DNA of 17,054 nucleotides from an uncultured Collinsella sp. (GCA_902489295.1 CABTZM010000024.1:1-17054), one strand, 5' to 3'. Shown: positions 1 through 7,612, counted from the first letter of the stretch. Notes: generated by a model from the letters alone, not told the origin. A program made the numbers and translations.

Positions 1-35
1 CCCCCGCCGCACGAAGTGCGCAGCGGGGGTTCTTT
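1..35. terminator. Hairpin terminator, probably bidirectional
   Basis: Arms CCCCCGC (1-7) and GCGGGGG (23-29), with an inner stem CGCAC/GTGCG (8-12 and 16-20) and a GAA loop. The T-rich stretch TTCTTT follows on the plus strand. On that strand it would end a gene lying left of the window. It also sits about 65 bases past the ilvE stop and may serve ilvE on the minus strand, but the bases needed to see a T-tract there are outside the window. Confidence 0.6.
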
Positions 36-94
36 CATGTCCGAGGACGCGCCGGAAAGGAAGGTTGCCCTCGGGCCGGACAGGTAAAAGCAGA

Positions 95-1147
95 TTACGC
101 GACGACGTAGACCCAGTTGTGCTTATCCTCAACGGCACCAGACTGGATGCCGGTCAGGGTCTCGCGGAGCTTCTTCATTACGGGGCCGATCTCGGTGTAG
201 CCAGCCGGGAAGGTCACGGTCTCGTCGGCGCCGTAGACCTTGTTGTCGATCTCGCCGACCGGGGAGATGACAGCAGCGGTGCCGCACAGGCCGCACTCAA
301 CAAAGGTGCCGGCCTTGACCTCGGCCCACTCGACGGGACGCTGGTCGACGGTCATGCCCAAGTCCTCAGCGACCTGAACGAGCGAACGACGGGTGATGGA
401 GGGCAGGATGGAGTCGGTGTGCGACTGCGGAACGACGAGGGTGCCGTCCTCCTTCACGAACAGGACGTTGGCGCCACCGGTCTCCTCGACGTAGGTGCGG
501 GACTCGGAGTCGAGATACAGGTTCTCGGCATAGCCCTCGCGGTGAGCCTCCATCGTGGGCTTGAGGGACATGGCGTAGTTGAGGCCGGCCTTGATGTTGC
601 CAGTGCCGTGCGGTGCGGCGCGGTCGTACTCGGAAACGCGCAGCTTGACGGGCTTGAGGCCACCCTTGAAGTACGGACCGACCGGGGTCACGAGAATGCG
701 GAACGTGTACTCAGGAGCGGGAGCCACGCCGATCACGTCACCGGAGCCGATCATAAACGGACGCACATACAGGGTTGCGCCGGAGCCGAAGGGCGGAACC
801 CATGCGGCGTTGGCAGCGACAACCTGCTTGACGGCCTCGACAAACTTGTCCTTGGGGAACGGGGGCATCTCCAGGCGCTCGGCGGAGTTGTACATACGCT
901 CGGCGTTCATGTCGGGGCGGAAGCAGACGATGCTGCCGTCCTCGGCGGTGTAAGCCTTCAGGCCCTCAAAGACCTCCTGGCAGTAATGGAAGATGCCACC
1001 GCACTCGGAGACATGCAGGGTGTGGTCGGTAGTCAGGCCGCCCTCGTCCCACTCGCCATCCTTCCAATGAGCCTCGTAGCTGTAATCGGTCTTCATGTAG
1101 CCAAAGCCGAGGCTACCCCAATCGATATCCTTCTTCTCGACAGTCAT
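95..1147 (-). CDS. ilvE: Branched-chain amino acid aminotransferase (350 aa)
   Basis: PLP-dependent class IV aminotransferase that interconverts leucine, isoleucine and valine with their 2-keto acids, using glutamate/2-oxoglutarate. It is the last biosynthetic and first catabolic step, in the cytoplasm. The 350-residue length fits the long BCAT group. Visible landmarks are EVFEGLKAY (about 58-66), YVRPFM (127-132), GTGNIKAGLNYA (181-192) with K186 as the expected Schiff-base lysine, YVEETGGANVLFV (219-231), and CGLCGTAAVISP (285-296) before the C-terminal phosphate-binding loop. The ATG at 1147 is preferred because GGAG stands just upstream and the start MTVEKKDIDW is family-like; the 50 codons upstream in frame are arginine-rich and unlike protein. 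It is monocistronic as far as can be seen and divergent from the helix-turn-helix regulator gene. Confidence 0.95.
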   Translation of the reverse strand: MTVEKKDIDWGSLGFGYMKTDYSYEAHWKDGEWDEGGLTTDHTLHVSECGGIFHYCQEVFEGLKAYTAEDGSIVCFRPDMNAERMYNSAERLEMPPFPKDKFVEAVKQVVAANAAWVPPFGSGATLYVRPFMIGSGDVIGVAPAPEYTFRILVTPVGPYFKGGLKPVKLRVSEYDRAAPHGTGNIKAGLNYAMSLKPTMEAHREGYAENLYLDSESRTYVEETGGANVLFVKEDGTLVVPQSHTDSILPSITRRSLVQVAEDLGMTVDQRPVEWAEVKAGTFVECGLCGTAAVISPVGEIDNKVYGADETVTFPAGYTEIGPVMKKLRETLTGIQSGAVEDKHNWVYVVA

Positions 1148-1227
1148 ATGTCGCTCCTTACATACACGGTTGCATACTCGCGAACCCGCACGCAAGGACC
1201 GAAGCCGGCCGCGTCGCAACGTCACAC

Positions 1228-1248
1228 GCCCGGAGCGTAGAGCCGGGC
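1228..1248 (-). other. Stem-loop in the ilvE leader
   Basis: Perfect 6-bp arms GCCCGG (1228-1233) and CCGGGC (1243-1248) around a 9-base loop, in the untranslated leader of ilvE. There is no T-tract, so it is not a classical attenuator terminator. No leucine/valine-rich leader peptide or T-box motif was recognised. Its function is unknown. Confidence 0.3.
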
Positions 1249-1300
1249 AGGACACGCGGGCAACATCAAAGCCGATGGCGCGTCGATTCGCATGCACGAG

Positions 1301-1336
1301 ATTGTACTCCGCACGCGCGTCGGATAAAACGTTTTT
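1301..1336 (-). promoter_or_regulatory. Candidate ilvE promoter region
   Basis: TACAAT on the minus strand (1301-1306) is a good -10 box. The -35 region is poor by consensus but overlaps the 10-bp palindrome AAAACGTTTT (1326-1335). Transcription would start near 1294, leaving a leader of about 150 bases before the ilvE ATG. Confidence 0.4.
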
Positions 1337-1446
1337 CTTTAACTAACTAAAGTATTTTCATTTGCTTCGGAATTCCCCGGGGTAAATTGGCATCCTCCAA
1401 GCCGCGGCCTCCACTCGCCCCATGCGCCCCGCGACCGCCCTATCGA

Positions 1447-1452
1447 TATACT
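1447..1452 (+). promoter_or_regulatory. Candidate -10 box for the HTH regulator
   Basis: TATACT matches the -10 consensus at five of six positions. No convincing -35 is seen 16-18 bases upstream. If real, the transcript starts near 1459, downstream of the ATG at 1422. That argues for the TTG start at 1482 and against the longer reading frame. Confidence 0.35.
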
Positions 1453-1481
1453 CTAAAGTCGAGACGATGATTGGAGCCCCC

Positions 1482-1934
1482 TTGGCAACTCAGAACAAAC
1501 GCGAACACTTGACGGAAGACCTGCTCAAGCGGCTGTTGGCCAGTTCGAGCATCGACGCCTATCTTGACGAAGGCGAAACCGTCGACCAAACGCTTCCCTC
1601 GTACTTGCGCTGCCTCATCGACGAGCGCTGCATCAAGCGCTCGGACGTCGCACGCAACTCGGGCCTTAACCCGACCGTTGTGTACGACATCTTTGCCGGC
1701 AAAAGCCGCCCCGGCCGCGACCACGCCATCATGTTGGCGCTCGGCATCGGCTGCACGCTTCGAGAGACGCAGCGCCTTCTGAGACTCGACAGCGTCGCCG
1801 AGCTTTGGTGCAAGGATCGCCGCGACGCCATCGTCATCTGGTGCATCGAACGCGGCATGAGTCGCGCTTGCACCGATGACGAGCTTTACCGCTTGGGCGA
1901 AAAAACGCTTTTGGGAACCAACCCACTCAAATAA
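1482..1934 (+). CDS. Small helix-turn-helix (XRE-like) regulator, 150 aa
   Basis: Probable DNA-binding regulator of the neighbouring kinase/zinc-ribbon/SPFH genes. From a start at TTG 1482, residues 41-75 (LRCLIDERCIKRSDVARNSG and on through YDIFAGKSRPGRD) read as an XRE/lambda-repressor-type helix-turn-helix. It is followed by a helical region (83-125) with LRETQRLLRL. TTG 1482 has GGAG (1473-1476) five bases upstream. In-frame ATGs at 1467 and 1422 lie at or before the predicted transcript start and lack a ribosome site, although a 155- or 170-residue protein cannot be excluded. It is not fused to a ligand domain. A small XRE-like gene next to a HRDIS-type kinase is a recurring arrangement as I recall it. 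The palindrome 49 bases past its stop is the best candidate target. Confidence 0.75.
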   Translation: MATQNKREHLTEDLLKRLLASSSIDAYLDEGETVDQTLPSYLRCLIDERCIKRSDVARNSGLNPTVVYDIFAGKSRPGRDHAIMLALGIGCTLRETQRLLRLDSVAELWCKDRRDAIVIWCIERGMSRACTDDELYRLGEKTLLGTNPLK

Positions 1935-1982
1935 ACGCCCATGTCCGCGCGAGTCCCGCAACGCCATCCTCTCCATACGCGA

Positions 1983-1999
1983 TTCAGTTGCCAACTGAA
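1983..1999. promoter_or_regulatory. Perfect palindrome upstream of the kinase gene (candidate operator)
   Basis: TTCAGTTG-C-CAACTGAA is an 8+1+8 perfect inverted repeat, 67 bases before the kinase start. A near-identical copy lies at 3746-3760 before the zinc-ribbon operon. There is no T-tract, so it is not a typical terminator. The spacing and repetition suggest a dimeric regulator site, most simply for the adjacent HTH protein. Confidence 0.55.
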
Positions 2000-2066
2000 C
2001 AAACAGAACAATCGTTGTCATATCATTCTTGGGGCATTTGCCCAGCTACCATGAAGGGAGGACGGC

Positions 2067-3710
2067 TTGAACGACAACCAGCTCATGCATGCCATGAGCC
2101 TTGACGACACCTATCGCGTCGAGCAGGTGCTCGCGCGCGGCGAAGACGGCATTACCGAACTCGTCACGATTGACGGAGCCGGTCCCTTCGTGCGAAAGAA
2201 GATTCGACAGGAGCTTGCCCGCCGCAATGTATGGTCGGCACTCACAGAATGCAACTCGCCCCGCCTTCCCCGCGTCGAGGCGACCTACGAACTACCCGAG
2301 CACTATGTTGTCGTCTACGACTTTGTGCCGGGTCGGTCGCTTTCCAAAGTTATCGAAACCGATGGGCCGTTGACGCCGGAAGAGGCAACATCGCTTGGCA
2401 TCGAGCTTTGCGAGGCGGCCGAGGAGCTCCACAGACACGGTATCGTCCACCGTGACATTTCCCCCAACAATATTGTGATGGCTGCGGACGGAGCGCATCT
2501 TATCGACCTTGGCATCGCCCGCATGCGCGTCGAAGGGGCGAGCAAGGACACGACCTCCCTCGGAACCTGGGGCTTTGCCTCGCCCGAACAATACGGCTTT
2601 GCCCAGACCGATGCACGAAGTGATGTCTACTCCATCGGACGCATTCTCGGCTTTGCGCTTACGGGCGTCCGTCCTGATGACGAGGCTTACGAGCAGATTC
2701 TTAAGAAGAATCTTGATAATGCACCCGCGACACTCGTCCATGCCATCACGCGTGCCTGCTCGTTTGAGCCAAGCGCGCGATTCCAGTCTGCGGCAGAGAT
2801 GGCAGGGGCGCTCTCCGGCTCGTCCCAACCAAAAGACGATGGGACATCTTCTGGCGCAAACCAGCAAGCCGACAAGGTCAAAGCGGCGGCAAGGGCGCAC
2901 GATCCGAAGCATAATCCGGAGAAAACCGGGGTTCAGGTCCTCGGCAGTCTTCTTCTAAAACTGATACTCATCACCGCAGTGCTCGCCGGTTTGCTAGCTG
3001 GCGGTGCGATTGCCATCTCGACGTTCCGCGCCGGCCGAGAAAACGACAACGGGCCCACGTCCTCATCGCAAGCCAGCCAGTCTGACGGCGTTTCGACATC
3101 CAAAAAAGCAAATTCAACAAGCGGTACCAGCCACTTGTCCGCCGAGCTCTCGATCGCGGAATCAGGTTGGTCGGTTGATGGGCACGGGTACGTCCACTTT
3201 GGCATCGGCCTTAAAAACTCCGACGGCCCTGCCGCTATCTCATTTCCCACCATTAAGGTCTACGGATACGACGCGGACGACAACCTAGTCTTTACGGATG
3301 AGAAAACCTACAGCGCCATCGAGCCCGGCCAGACCGTCTACTTTGGCGATCAGACGGGGAATGGCACCGCTCCCGCGCGCGTTGAGTTCGAAACCGTCAC
3401 ACCCAGCGGCGTTGCGCTTGCCACCGCCACCGAAGCACCGGTGTACGAAATTTTCGATAGCACCGAATCCGCTGGGGCAGACGGCATGCAGTCATTCTTG
3501 GCAAAGCTCAAACTCCAAAGCGCCCCGAGCGATTTTGATAAGACCCAAGTGTTCCTATCGGCTATCCTGCGCGATAAGCAGGGCAACATCGTTGCCGGCT
3601 ATAACAACTTTGTCGACTGCCCCACCGTCGGCTCGACGGTCCCTGTTTCGATCGACGTCAACAATCCGCCCACGCACGCAAGCTGCGATATTTACGCAGC
3701 CCAGTGGTAA
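2067..3710 (+). CDS. Membrane-anchored serine/threonine kinase-like protein (547 aa)
   Basis: An N-terminal cytoplasmic kinase fold (about 15-250) is followed by a polar linker, one transmembrane helix (about 291-317) and an outer Ser/Thr-rich stalk. Then comes a beta-rich region (355-547). Kinase landmarks are K44/K45 (VRKKI), HRDISPNNIV (128-137) with D130 and N135, DLG (147-149) in place of DFG, and SPEQ (172-175) in place of APE. The P-loop (about 21-33, VLARGEDGITELV) lacks the usual GxGxxG, and the catalytic-loop lysine is serine. Activity is therefore likely but not certain. The outer region looks like two FxLYD-type repeats (about 375-430 and 490-530: YDxDDN...PGQT; LRDKQGN...VGST). 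The TTG start has AAGGGAGG (2054-2061) five bases upstream. It lies 132 bases after the regulator gene, with the palindrome between. Confidence 0.88.
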   Translation: MNDNQLMHAMSLDDTYRVEQVLARGEDGITELVTIDGAGPFVRKKIRQELARRNVWSALTECNSPRLPRVEATYELPEHYVVVYDFVPGRSLSKVIETDGPLTPEEATSLGIELCEAAEELHRHGIVHRDISPNNIVMAADGAHLIDLGIARMRVEGASKDTTSLGTWGFASPEQYGFAQTDARSDVYSIGRILGFALTGVRPDDEAYEQILKKNLDNAPATLVHAITRACSFEPSARFQSAAEMAGALSGSSQPKDDGTSSGANQQADKVKAAARAHDPKHNPEKTGVQVLGSLLLKLILITAVLAGLLAGGAIAISTFRAGRENDNGPTSSSQASQSDGVSTSKKANSTSGTSHLSAELSIAESGWSVDGHGYVHFGIGLKNSDGPAAISFPTIKVYGYDADDNLVFTDEKTYSAIEPGQTVYFGDQTGNGTAPARVEFETVTPSGVALATATEAPVYEIFDSTESAGADGMQSFLAKLKLQSAPSDFDKTQVFLSAILRDKQGNIVAGYNNFVDCPTVGSTVPVSIDVNNPPTHASCDIYAAQW

Positions 3711-3952
3711 GGTCCGGGGCGCCGTTCGCCGACAGCATCTCCGATTCAGTTGGCAACTGAGGAATCACAGCCCTCGTAGCCACACAATAAAATGACCAGC
3801 GCTGCCAAATGATCGCCAAAAGCGGAACAGGGCCCCAAGGCGCCCCAACGCCCTAAACCCTTTCGATTCTTCCGAGTCGTTTCCCTTCCTAAGCGTGAGT
3901 TATATCCGACGAGCTGGCGAACGCGACCATACGATTTTCATGGAAGGCAGAT
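3711..3952 (+). other. Intergenic region before the zinc-ribbon operon
   Basis: A 242-base gap holding the palindrome at 3746-3760 and then a C-rich stretch with no plausible gene. A weak TATATC/TTATAT (about 3900-3906) could be a -10 box, without a clear -35. No terminator for the kinase gene is apparent, so read-through into the next operon is possible. Confidence 0.4.
3746..3760. promoter_or_regulatory. Second copy of the palindrome, upstream of the zinc-ribbon operon
   Basis: TCAGTTG-G-CAACTGA, a 7+1+7 inverted repeat. Together with the preceding GAT it matches the 1980s copy in 17 of 18 bases (only the central base differs). It lies 36 bases after the kinase stop and about 190 bases before the next gene. 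No T-tract follows. Confidence 0.5.
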
Positions 3953-5464
3953 ATGGCTTTTTGCCCAAAATGCGGAAATGAGTTACGCCCCGGCCTGCAT
4001 TTTTGTCCCAAATGCGGTTCAGAGATAGATATCGTCAGGTACACTCCAGAAACCCGCCGAACCGACCCCATCGAGCCCGTCCCCGACAACACTCCCTCTG
4101 GTGAGGCAAGCAATATCCCTCCGATTCCCCACAATTCTACGGACAATGCCGCCGCAGACAAGCTGTCTGACAGCCTAGCAACGGCCGCAGACGCGCTTGG
4201 CGGCCTAGCAGCAAAGGCCGGAGCCATCGCGGCCGGCGCCGTGGGCGAACTCGCTAGCCGCGCAAAAGACGCCCTTGATGACGCAACAACAAGCGCCGTT
4301 GGCAAACAGGAAGTGAACTCTACGGCGAATGATTCTCCGTCCGAATATCGGGATGCCGCCGGGCTCGATGAAGCCTTTGAGGTGCAGCCATCAAAAACAA
4401 CCCACAGCAAAGGCACCTCAAATGTTTTTGATTCCATCGCCCGCAAATCCTCGGCCTCGATATCACAAGCTCAGAAAAAACTCAGGGCAAACCACGCACC
4501 CCAACACCCTTGGCGAATCCTTGGAATAGCCGGCATCGGCATAGCAATAGTTGTCATCGTTACAGTTGCAGCGATCGTGCTCGGTGCAAATGGCTCAAAG
4601 AAAACCAGCGAACCCGTTCAAGATGCCCCAAGCTATCCAGTCCATCTTTCCGTAGATTGCAGCGAGAATCTCCTCTTCTCTCGCTACGACCTTGCCATCT
4701 ACGTTGATTCAGAAAAAGTCGGGACCCTCGACCACGGAGCCGAAGATTCATGGGACCTCACGCTCGACAAGGGACAACACACACTTAGGGTCCAGAAAGA
4801 GGACGACTCAAGCGTCGACGGAAGAAAAACATTCAAGGTCGATCAGAACGAAAAAGTCAGCTGCACCGTATATCCAAAACATGACCAGATTGAAATTAGC
4901 CTAAAAGTAAAGTCCTCAACCGGTAGCGGCGACAGCACGGAGGCCCCATCACAGGCAACCGAAAAGAAGAAAGAGAAAAAGGAAACGGACAGCGAGCCGA
5001 CCGAAAAGAAGGAGACCGAAGAAGCAGAAACGGGGGATACTGACTCTCCCGAACAAAATGACGAAGCCGCACAGCCCGCTTCCGAACAAGATGTCGTGCT
5101 GACAACGGCCAATTGCCCCGATCTTGCGACGCTGCTCTCCTCCAGCGACATGGACGCGAGCTGGTTTGTGTCCAAGTATGCGGGCAAGACTATTGAGTTT
5201 GACGGCAATATCGCCTACCTCGCCCCGCACGCTAACTACAACACGCGCTGGGATGTTTTGATCAACGCCGGCGACTATGACCCCAACCATGCTCAAGGTC
5301 CCGAAATGCAGTACGAAAACGTCAATACCTTTGACATGGGATTTGACGACAGTCTCGATGAAATCCGCACCGGCACAAACGTACACATCAAGGCAATAGT
5401 TAAGGATTACAACGCATCGACGTGTCTGCTTCACCTGGACCCCGTCTCGATGTCGGCGCGTTAA
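3953..5464 (+). CDS. Zinc-ribbon, one-TM protein with C-terminal DUF4839-like domain (503 aa)
   Basis: Probable membrane-bound sensor or scaffold; no enzymatic function is visible. Order of parts: an N-terminal zinc ribbon with two CPKCG knuckles (C4, C7, C18, C21); an Ala/Asp-rich low-complexity cytoplasmic segment (65-120) with possible helical packing; a transmembrane helix (about 188-211); a beta-rich region (226-307) resembling a PEGA-type domain; and a Lys/Glu-rich linker (320-378). The C-terminal domain (about 385-503) has FVSKYAGKTIEFDGNI, a WDVLINAGDYD core and a closing HLDPVS, which I recognise as DUF4839-like. GGAAGG (3942-3947) supports the ATG. It is the first of three tightly packed genes, 10 bases before the next. 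The same N-terminal ribbon style recurs in the following protein. Confidence 0.85.
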   Translation: MAFCPKCGNELRPGLHFCPKCGSEIDIVRYTPETRRTDPIEPVPDNTPSGEASNIPPIPHNSTDNAAADKLSDSLATAADALGGLAAKAGAIAAGAVGELASRAKDALDDATTSAVGKQEVNSTANDSPSEYRDAAGLDEAFEVQPSKTTHSKGTSNVFDSIARKSSASISQAQKKLRANHAPQHPWRILGIAGIGIAIVVIVTVAAIVLGANGSKKTSEPVQDAPSYPVHLSVDCSENLLFSRYDLAIYVDSEKVGTLDHGAEDSWDLTLDKGQHTLRVQKEDDSSVDGRKTFKVDQNEKVSCTVYPKHDQIEISLKVKSSTGSGDSTEAPSQATEKKKEKKETDSEPTEKKETEEAETGDTDSPEQNDEAAQPASEQDVVLTTANCPDLATLLSSSDMDASWFVSKYAGKTIEFDGNIAYLAPHANYNTRWDVLINAGDYDPNHAQGPEMQYENVNTFDMGFDDSLDEIRTGTNVHIKAIVKDYNASTCLLHLDPVSMSAR

Positions 5465-5474
5465 GGAGTTAATA

Positions 5475-6194
5475 ATGGCCTACTGCCCAAACTGCGGGAC
5501 AAAACTCGTTGATGGCGATGTCTTTTGCGGAAACTGCGGAAAGCGTATCAATGCGGCCGCGGCACCTTTCGAACCCGTTTTCTCGCGAGCGCCCGCCGAG
5601 GAGAGCGAGTCCCCTACAAAAGAAACGAAACCAAAATCCGCTATTACGCGCTGCCCCGCTTGCGGCGAGATAGTCGACAAGAATGCGGTCATCTGTCCCT
5701 CATGCGGCTTCGGAATCCGCGATGTGGCAGACGGCTCGATTGCACTGCTTTCGCAAAAGCTCGACCTAATCGAGAGCAAGCGGCCTCAAAAACGCCAGAA
5801 GGACGAAAACGACACCATCTCGGCAACCGATGAACGGAAGATCAGCCTGATTCGGAGCTGGCCCATTCCCAACAGCAAGGATGACCTTATTGAGTTCGCC
5901 GCCATGGCGAGCGGCAACTGTATCGCTCCCCCAAAACTTGGCAACGACCGCATCGCTGCAGAGGATGCGCTTGCCGAAGCATGGCACTCCAAATTTGATC
6001 AGGCATACGCGAAAGCGGAGCATCTCTTTGGTGACCGCGACGAGTTCGCGTTACTCATAGACCTCAAGGCGGGCATTCAAAGAAGAACGATTATCTCTAG
6101 GCTTCGCGCTTGGGGTCCCTGGATTGCATATGGATTGATTATGGCAGCCCTCTTCGGATTCTTAGGCATCATGTCCGCTTGTTCAGGGGAGTAA
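5475..6194 (+). CDS. Double zinc-ribbon protein with C-terminal membrane anchor (239 aa)
   Basis: Two zinc ribbons: C4/C7/C18/C21 (CPNC...CGNC) and C60/C63/C74/C77 (CPAC...CPSC), joined by a polar linker. A charged, mostly helical middle follows (about 85-210), then a single C-terminal hydrophobic helix (213-234) ending just before the stop. The topology suggests a tail-anchored cytoplasmic protein, probably an adaptor binding partners through its ribbons. No enzyme motif is seen and the function is not known. The start has AAGGAG (5463-5468) and lies 10 bases after the DUF4839-like gene. Only 3 bases separate its stop from the SPFH gene, so co-translation with it is likely. Confidence 0.82.
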   Translation: MAYCPNCGTKLVDGDVFCGNCGKRINAAAAPFEPVFSRAPAEESESPTKETKPKSAITRCPACGEIVDKNAVICPSCGFGIRDVADGSIALLSQKLDLIESKRPQKRQKDENDTISATDERKISLIRSWPIPNSKDDLIEFAAMASGNCIAPPKLGNDRIAAEDALAEAWHSKFDQAYAKAEHLFGDRDEFALLIDLKAGIQRRTIISRLRAWGPWIAYGLIMAALFGFLGIMSACSGE

Positions 6195-6197
6195 ATC

Positions 6198-7556
6198 ATG
6201 GCTAATCAAAATCACGCCGGCTTGATGGATGAAATCCGCTGTGATGAGAAGGACTATCTCATCTGGAAATGGCGACCCGCAAACAATGTGCGCCGTGAAA
6301 ACGCAATCCGCTGGGGATCATCGCTCCGTGTGCGCGAGGGTTCTGTTGCCGTTTTCATCTGCCGTCGCAAGGGACAAGACGCGATCCAAGAGTTCATCGA
6401 GGGACCTTTTGATGAGGCGCTCAACACCTCCAACCTGCCCATCATCGCGAGCTTTGTTGCGGCGGCATATGGCGGTGGCACACCGTTTCAGGCAGAGGTT
6501 TACTTCATCAATCTTGCCAAGGTTGTTCAATCACGTTTTGCCGTGCGCTACTTCGATGTGTTCGACCAGCGATTCCCTGATTTTGGAGTACCCGTTGCCG
6601 TGCGAGGGACCCTTACTTTCAAAATCGCCGACTACCGTGAATTCATCGAGCTCCACCGTCTTGATGAATTCACGCTCGAAGACTTTCAAAGTCAGGTTCG
6701 CGATGCGGTCTCGCGCAGAGTTAAATCTCTTGTCGCCAATATGCCTTCAAAACTCGGGATTCCTCTTTTACAGCTCGCTGGCCGCACCGACGACCTCTCG
6801 AAACTTGCCAACGATGACCTTTCTCCGCAACTACACAAGGTCTTTGGCATAGAGCTTTCGTCTTTAGACATCGCCGCCATCGACGTGGACGAAGAGAGCG
6901 ACGGCTACGCTCGTCTCATGGCGGTAACACGCGATGTAACCGAAGCCACCGTTCAGGCCCAAACCGAAGCCAATATCAAGAACATCCACGACATGCAGCG
7001 CGTTCAGATGGAAAACCTGCAGGAACGTCTGCGTATTGAGCGCGAGGAAGGACAATATCGCGTCCACAAGCAGACTCAGACTGCTAACTTCCCCGCCTAT
7101 CAGGTGGAAGCGCAAACCACCGTTGGCGTCGCCGGCGCAGAAGCGCTCGGCCATATGGGTGAAAACGGAGCTGCGGGCATCGGACTCAGCGGCGGTGGTA
7201 TCGGCGGCATGGACATGGCCGGGATCGCTGCGGGCATGGCCATTGGCGGTTCCGTCGGTCGCAACATCGCCGGCGCGATGGACAACATGATGGGCAACGC
7301 TCCGGCGGAAATCTCTGGTCCCCCCGTTCCTCCGCCCATTCCGCGGCAAGATCGTTTTTACGTTGCCATCAACGGCGCGGCAACCGGACCGTTCGACCTC
7401 ATCACGCTGAGTTCCATGGTTGCCTCAAAATCGCTTGCTCCCGAATCTCTCGTTTGGCAAGAAGGCATGGCAAACTGGATGCCCGCAAAAACCGTTCCCG
7501 CGATTGCGGCGCTTTTCAATAACGGCTCCACCCCACCGCCGATTCCAGTTGATTAA
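6198..7556 (+). CDS. SPFH-domain protein with C-terminal GYF_2-like domain (452 aa)
   Basis: SPFH (stomatin/prohibitin/flotillin) proteins oligomerise on membranes. This one resembles the YdjI-type group often labelled virion core protein. Residues about 25-245 form the SPFH part (LIWKWRP, VREGSVAVF, PVAVRGTLTFKIADY, FGIELSSLDI). A charged, coiled-coil-prone helix (245-295) follows, then a Gly/Met/Ala-rich segment (317-367), a proline spacer (PPVPPPIP, 375-382) and a GYF_2-like module (387-440) with GPFDLITLSSMV and a WQEGMANWMPA core. It has no N-terminal membrane helix, so it is probably peripheral. Many relatives end in a zinc ribbon; here the ribbons are on the neighbouring proteins and a GYF module, which typically binds proline-rich peptides, takes that place. 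GGGGAG (6186-6191) supports the ATG. It is the last gene of the operon. Confidence 0.88.
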   Translation: MANQNHAGLMDEIRCDEKDYLIWKWRPANNVRRENAIRWGSSLRVREGSVAVFICRRKGQDAIQEFIEGPFDEALNTSNLPIIASFVAAAYGGGTPFQAEVYFINLAKVVQSRFAVRYFDVFDQRFPDFGVPVAVRGTLTFKIADYREFIELHRLDEFTLEDFQSQVRDAVSRRVKSLVANMPSKLGIPLLQLAGRTDDLSKLANDDLSPQLHKVFGIELSSLDIAAIDVDEESDGYARLMAVTRDVTEATVQAQTEANIKNIHDMQRVQMENLQERLRIEREEGQYRVHKQTQTANFPAYQVEAQTTVGVAGAEALGHMGENGAAGIGLSGGGIGGMDMAGIAAGMAIGGSVGRNIAGAMDNMMGNAPAEISGPPVPPPIPRQDRFYVAINGAATGPFDLITLSSMVASKSLAPESLVWQEGMANWMPAKTVPAIAALFNNGSTPPPIPVD

Positions 7557-7612
7557 GTCGCTGCGCGACACTTGCTGCCAAGCGCATCGCGCGCCCACTT
7601 CCCCTCAAACGC

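Larger units (their letters stand above)
1148..1481. other. Divergent intergenic region between ilvE and the HTH gene
   Basis: Holds the long ilvE leader and promoter on the left and the regulator promoter on the right. An A/T-rich centre (about 1324-1366) contrasts with the GC-rich flanks, as is usual for divergent promoters. CCCCGGGG (1375-1382) is a perfect 8-bp palindrome flanked by AATT on each side, possibly a protein site. No further gene is seen. Confidence 0.5.

Noticed and set aside
65..1240. Plus-strand open frame (391 codons) across ilvE
   Set aside because: Antisense to an unmistakable aminotransferase; its own translation has no recognisable domain.
1148..1300. T-box or leucine-rich leader peptide before ilvE
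   Set aside because: No T-box sequence, no terminator/antiterminator pair with a T-tract, and no BCAA-rich small frame could be seen in the leader.
1983..1999. Palindrome read as a transcription terminator of the HTH gene
   Set aside because: No T-tract follows on either strand, and the sequence recurs before another gene, which fits an operator better.
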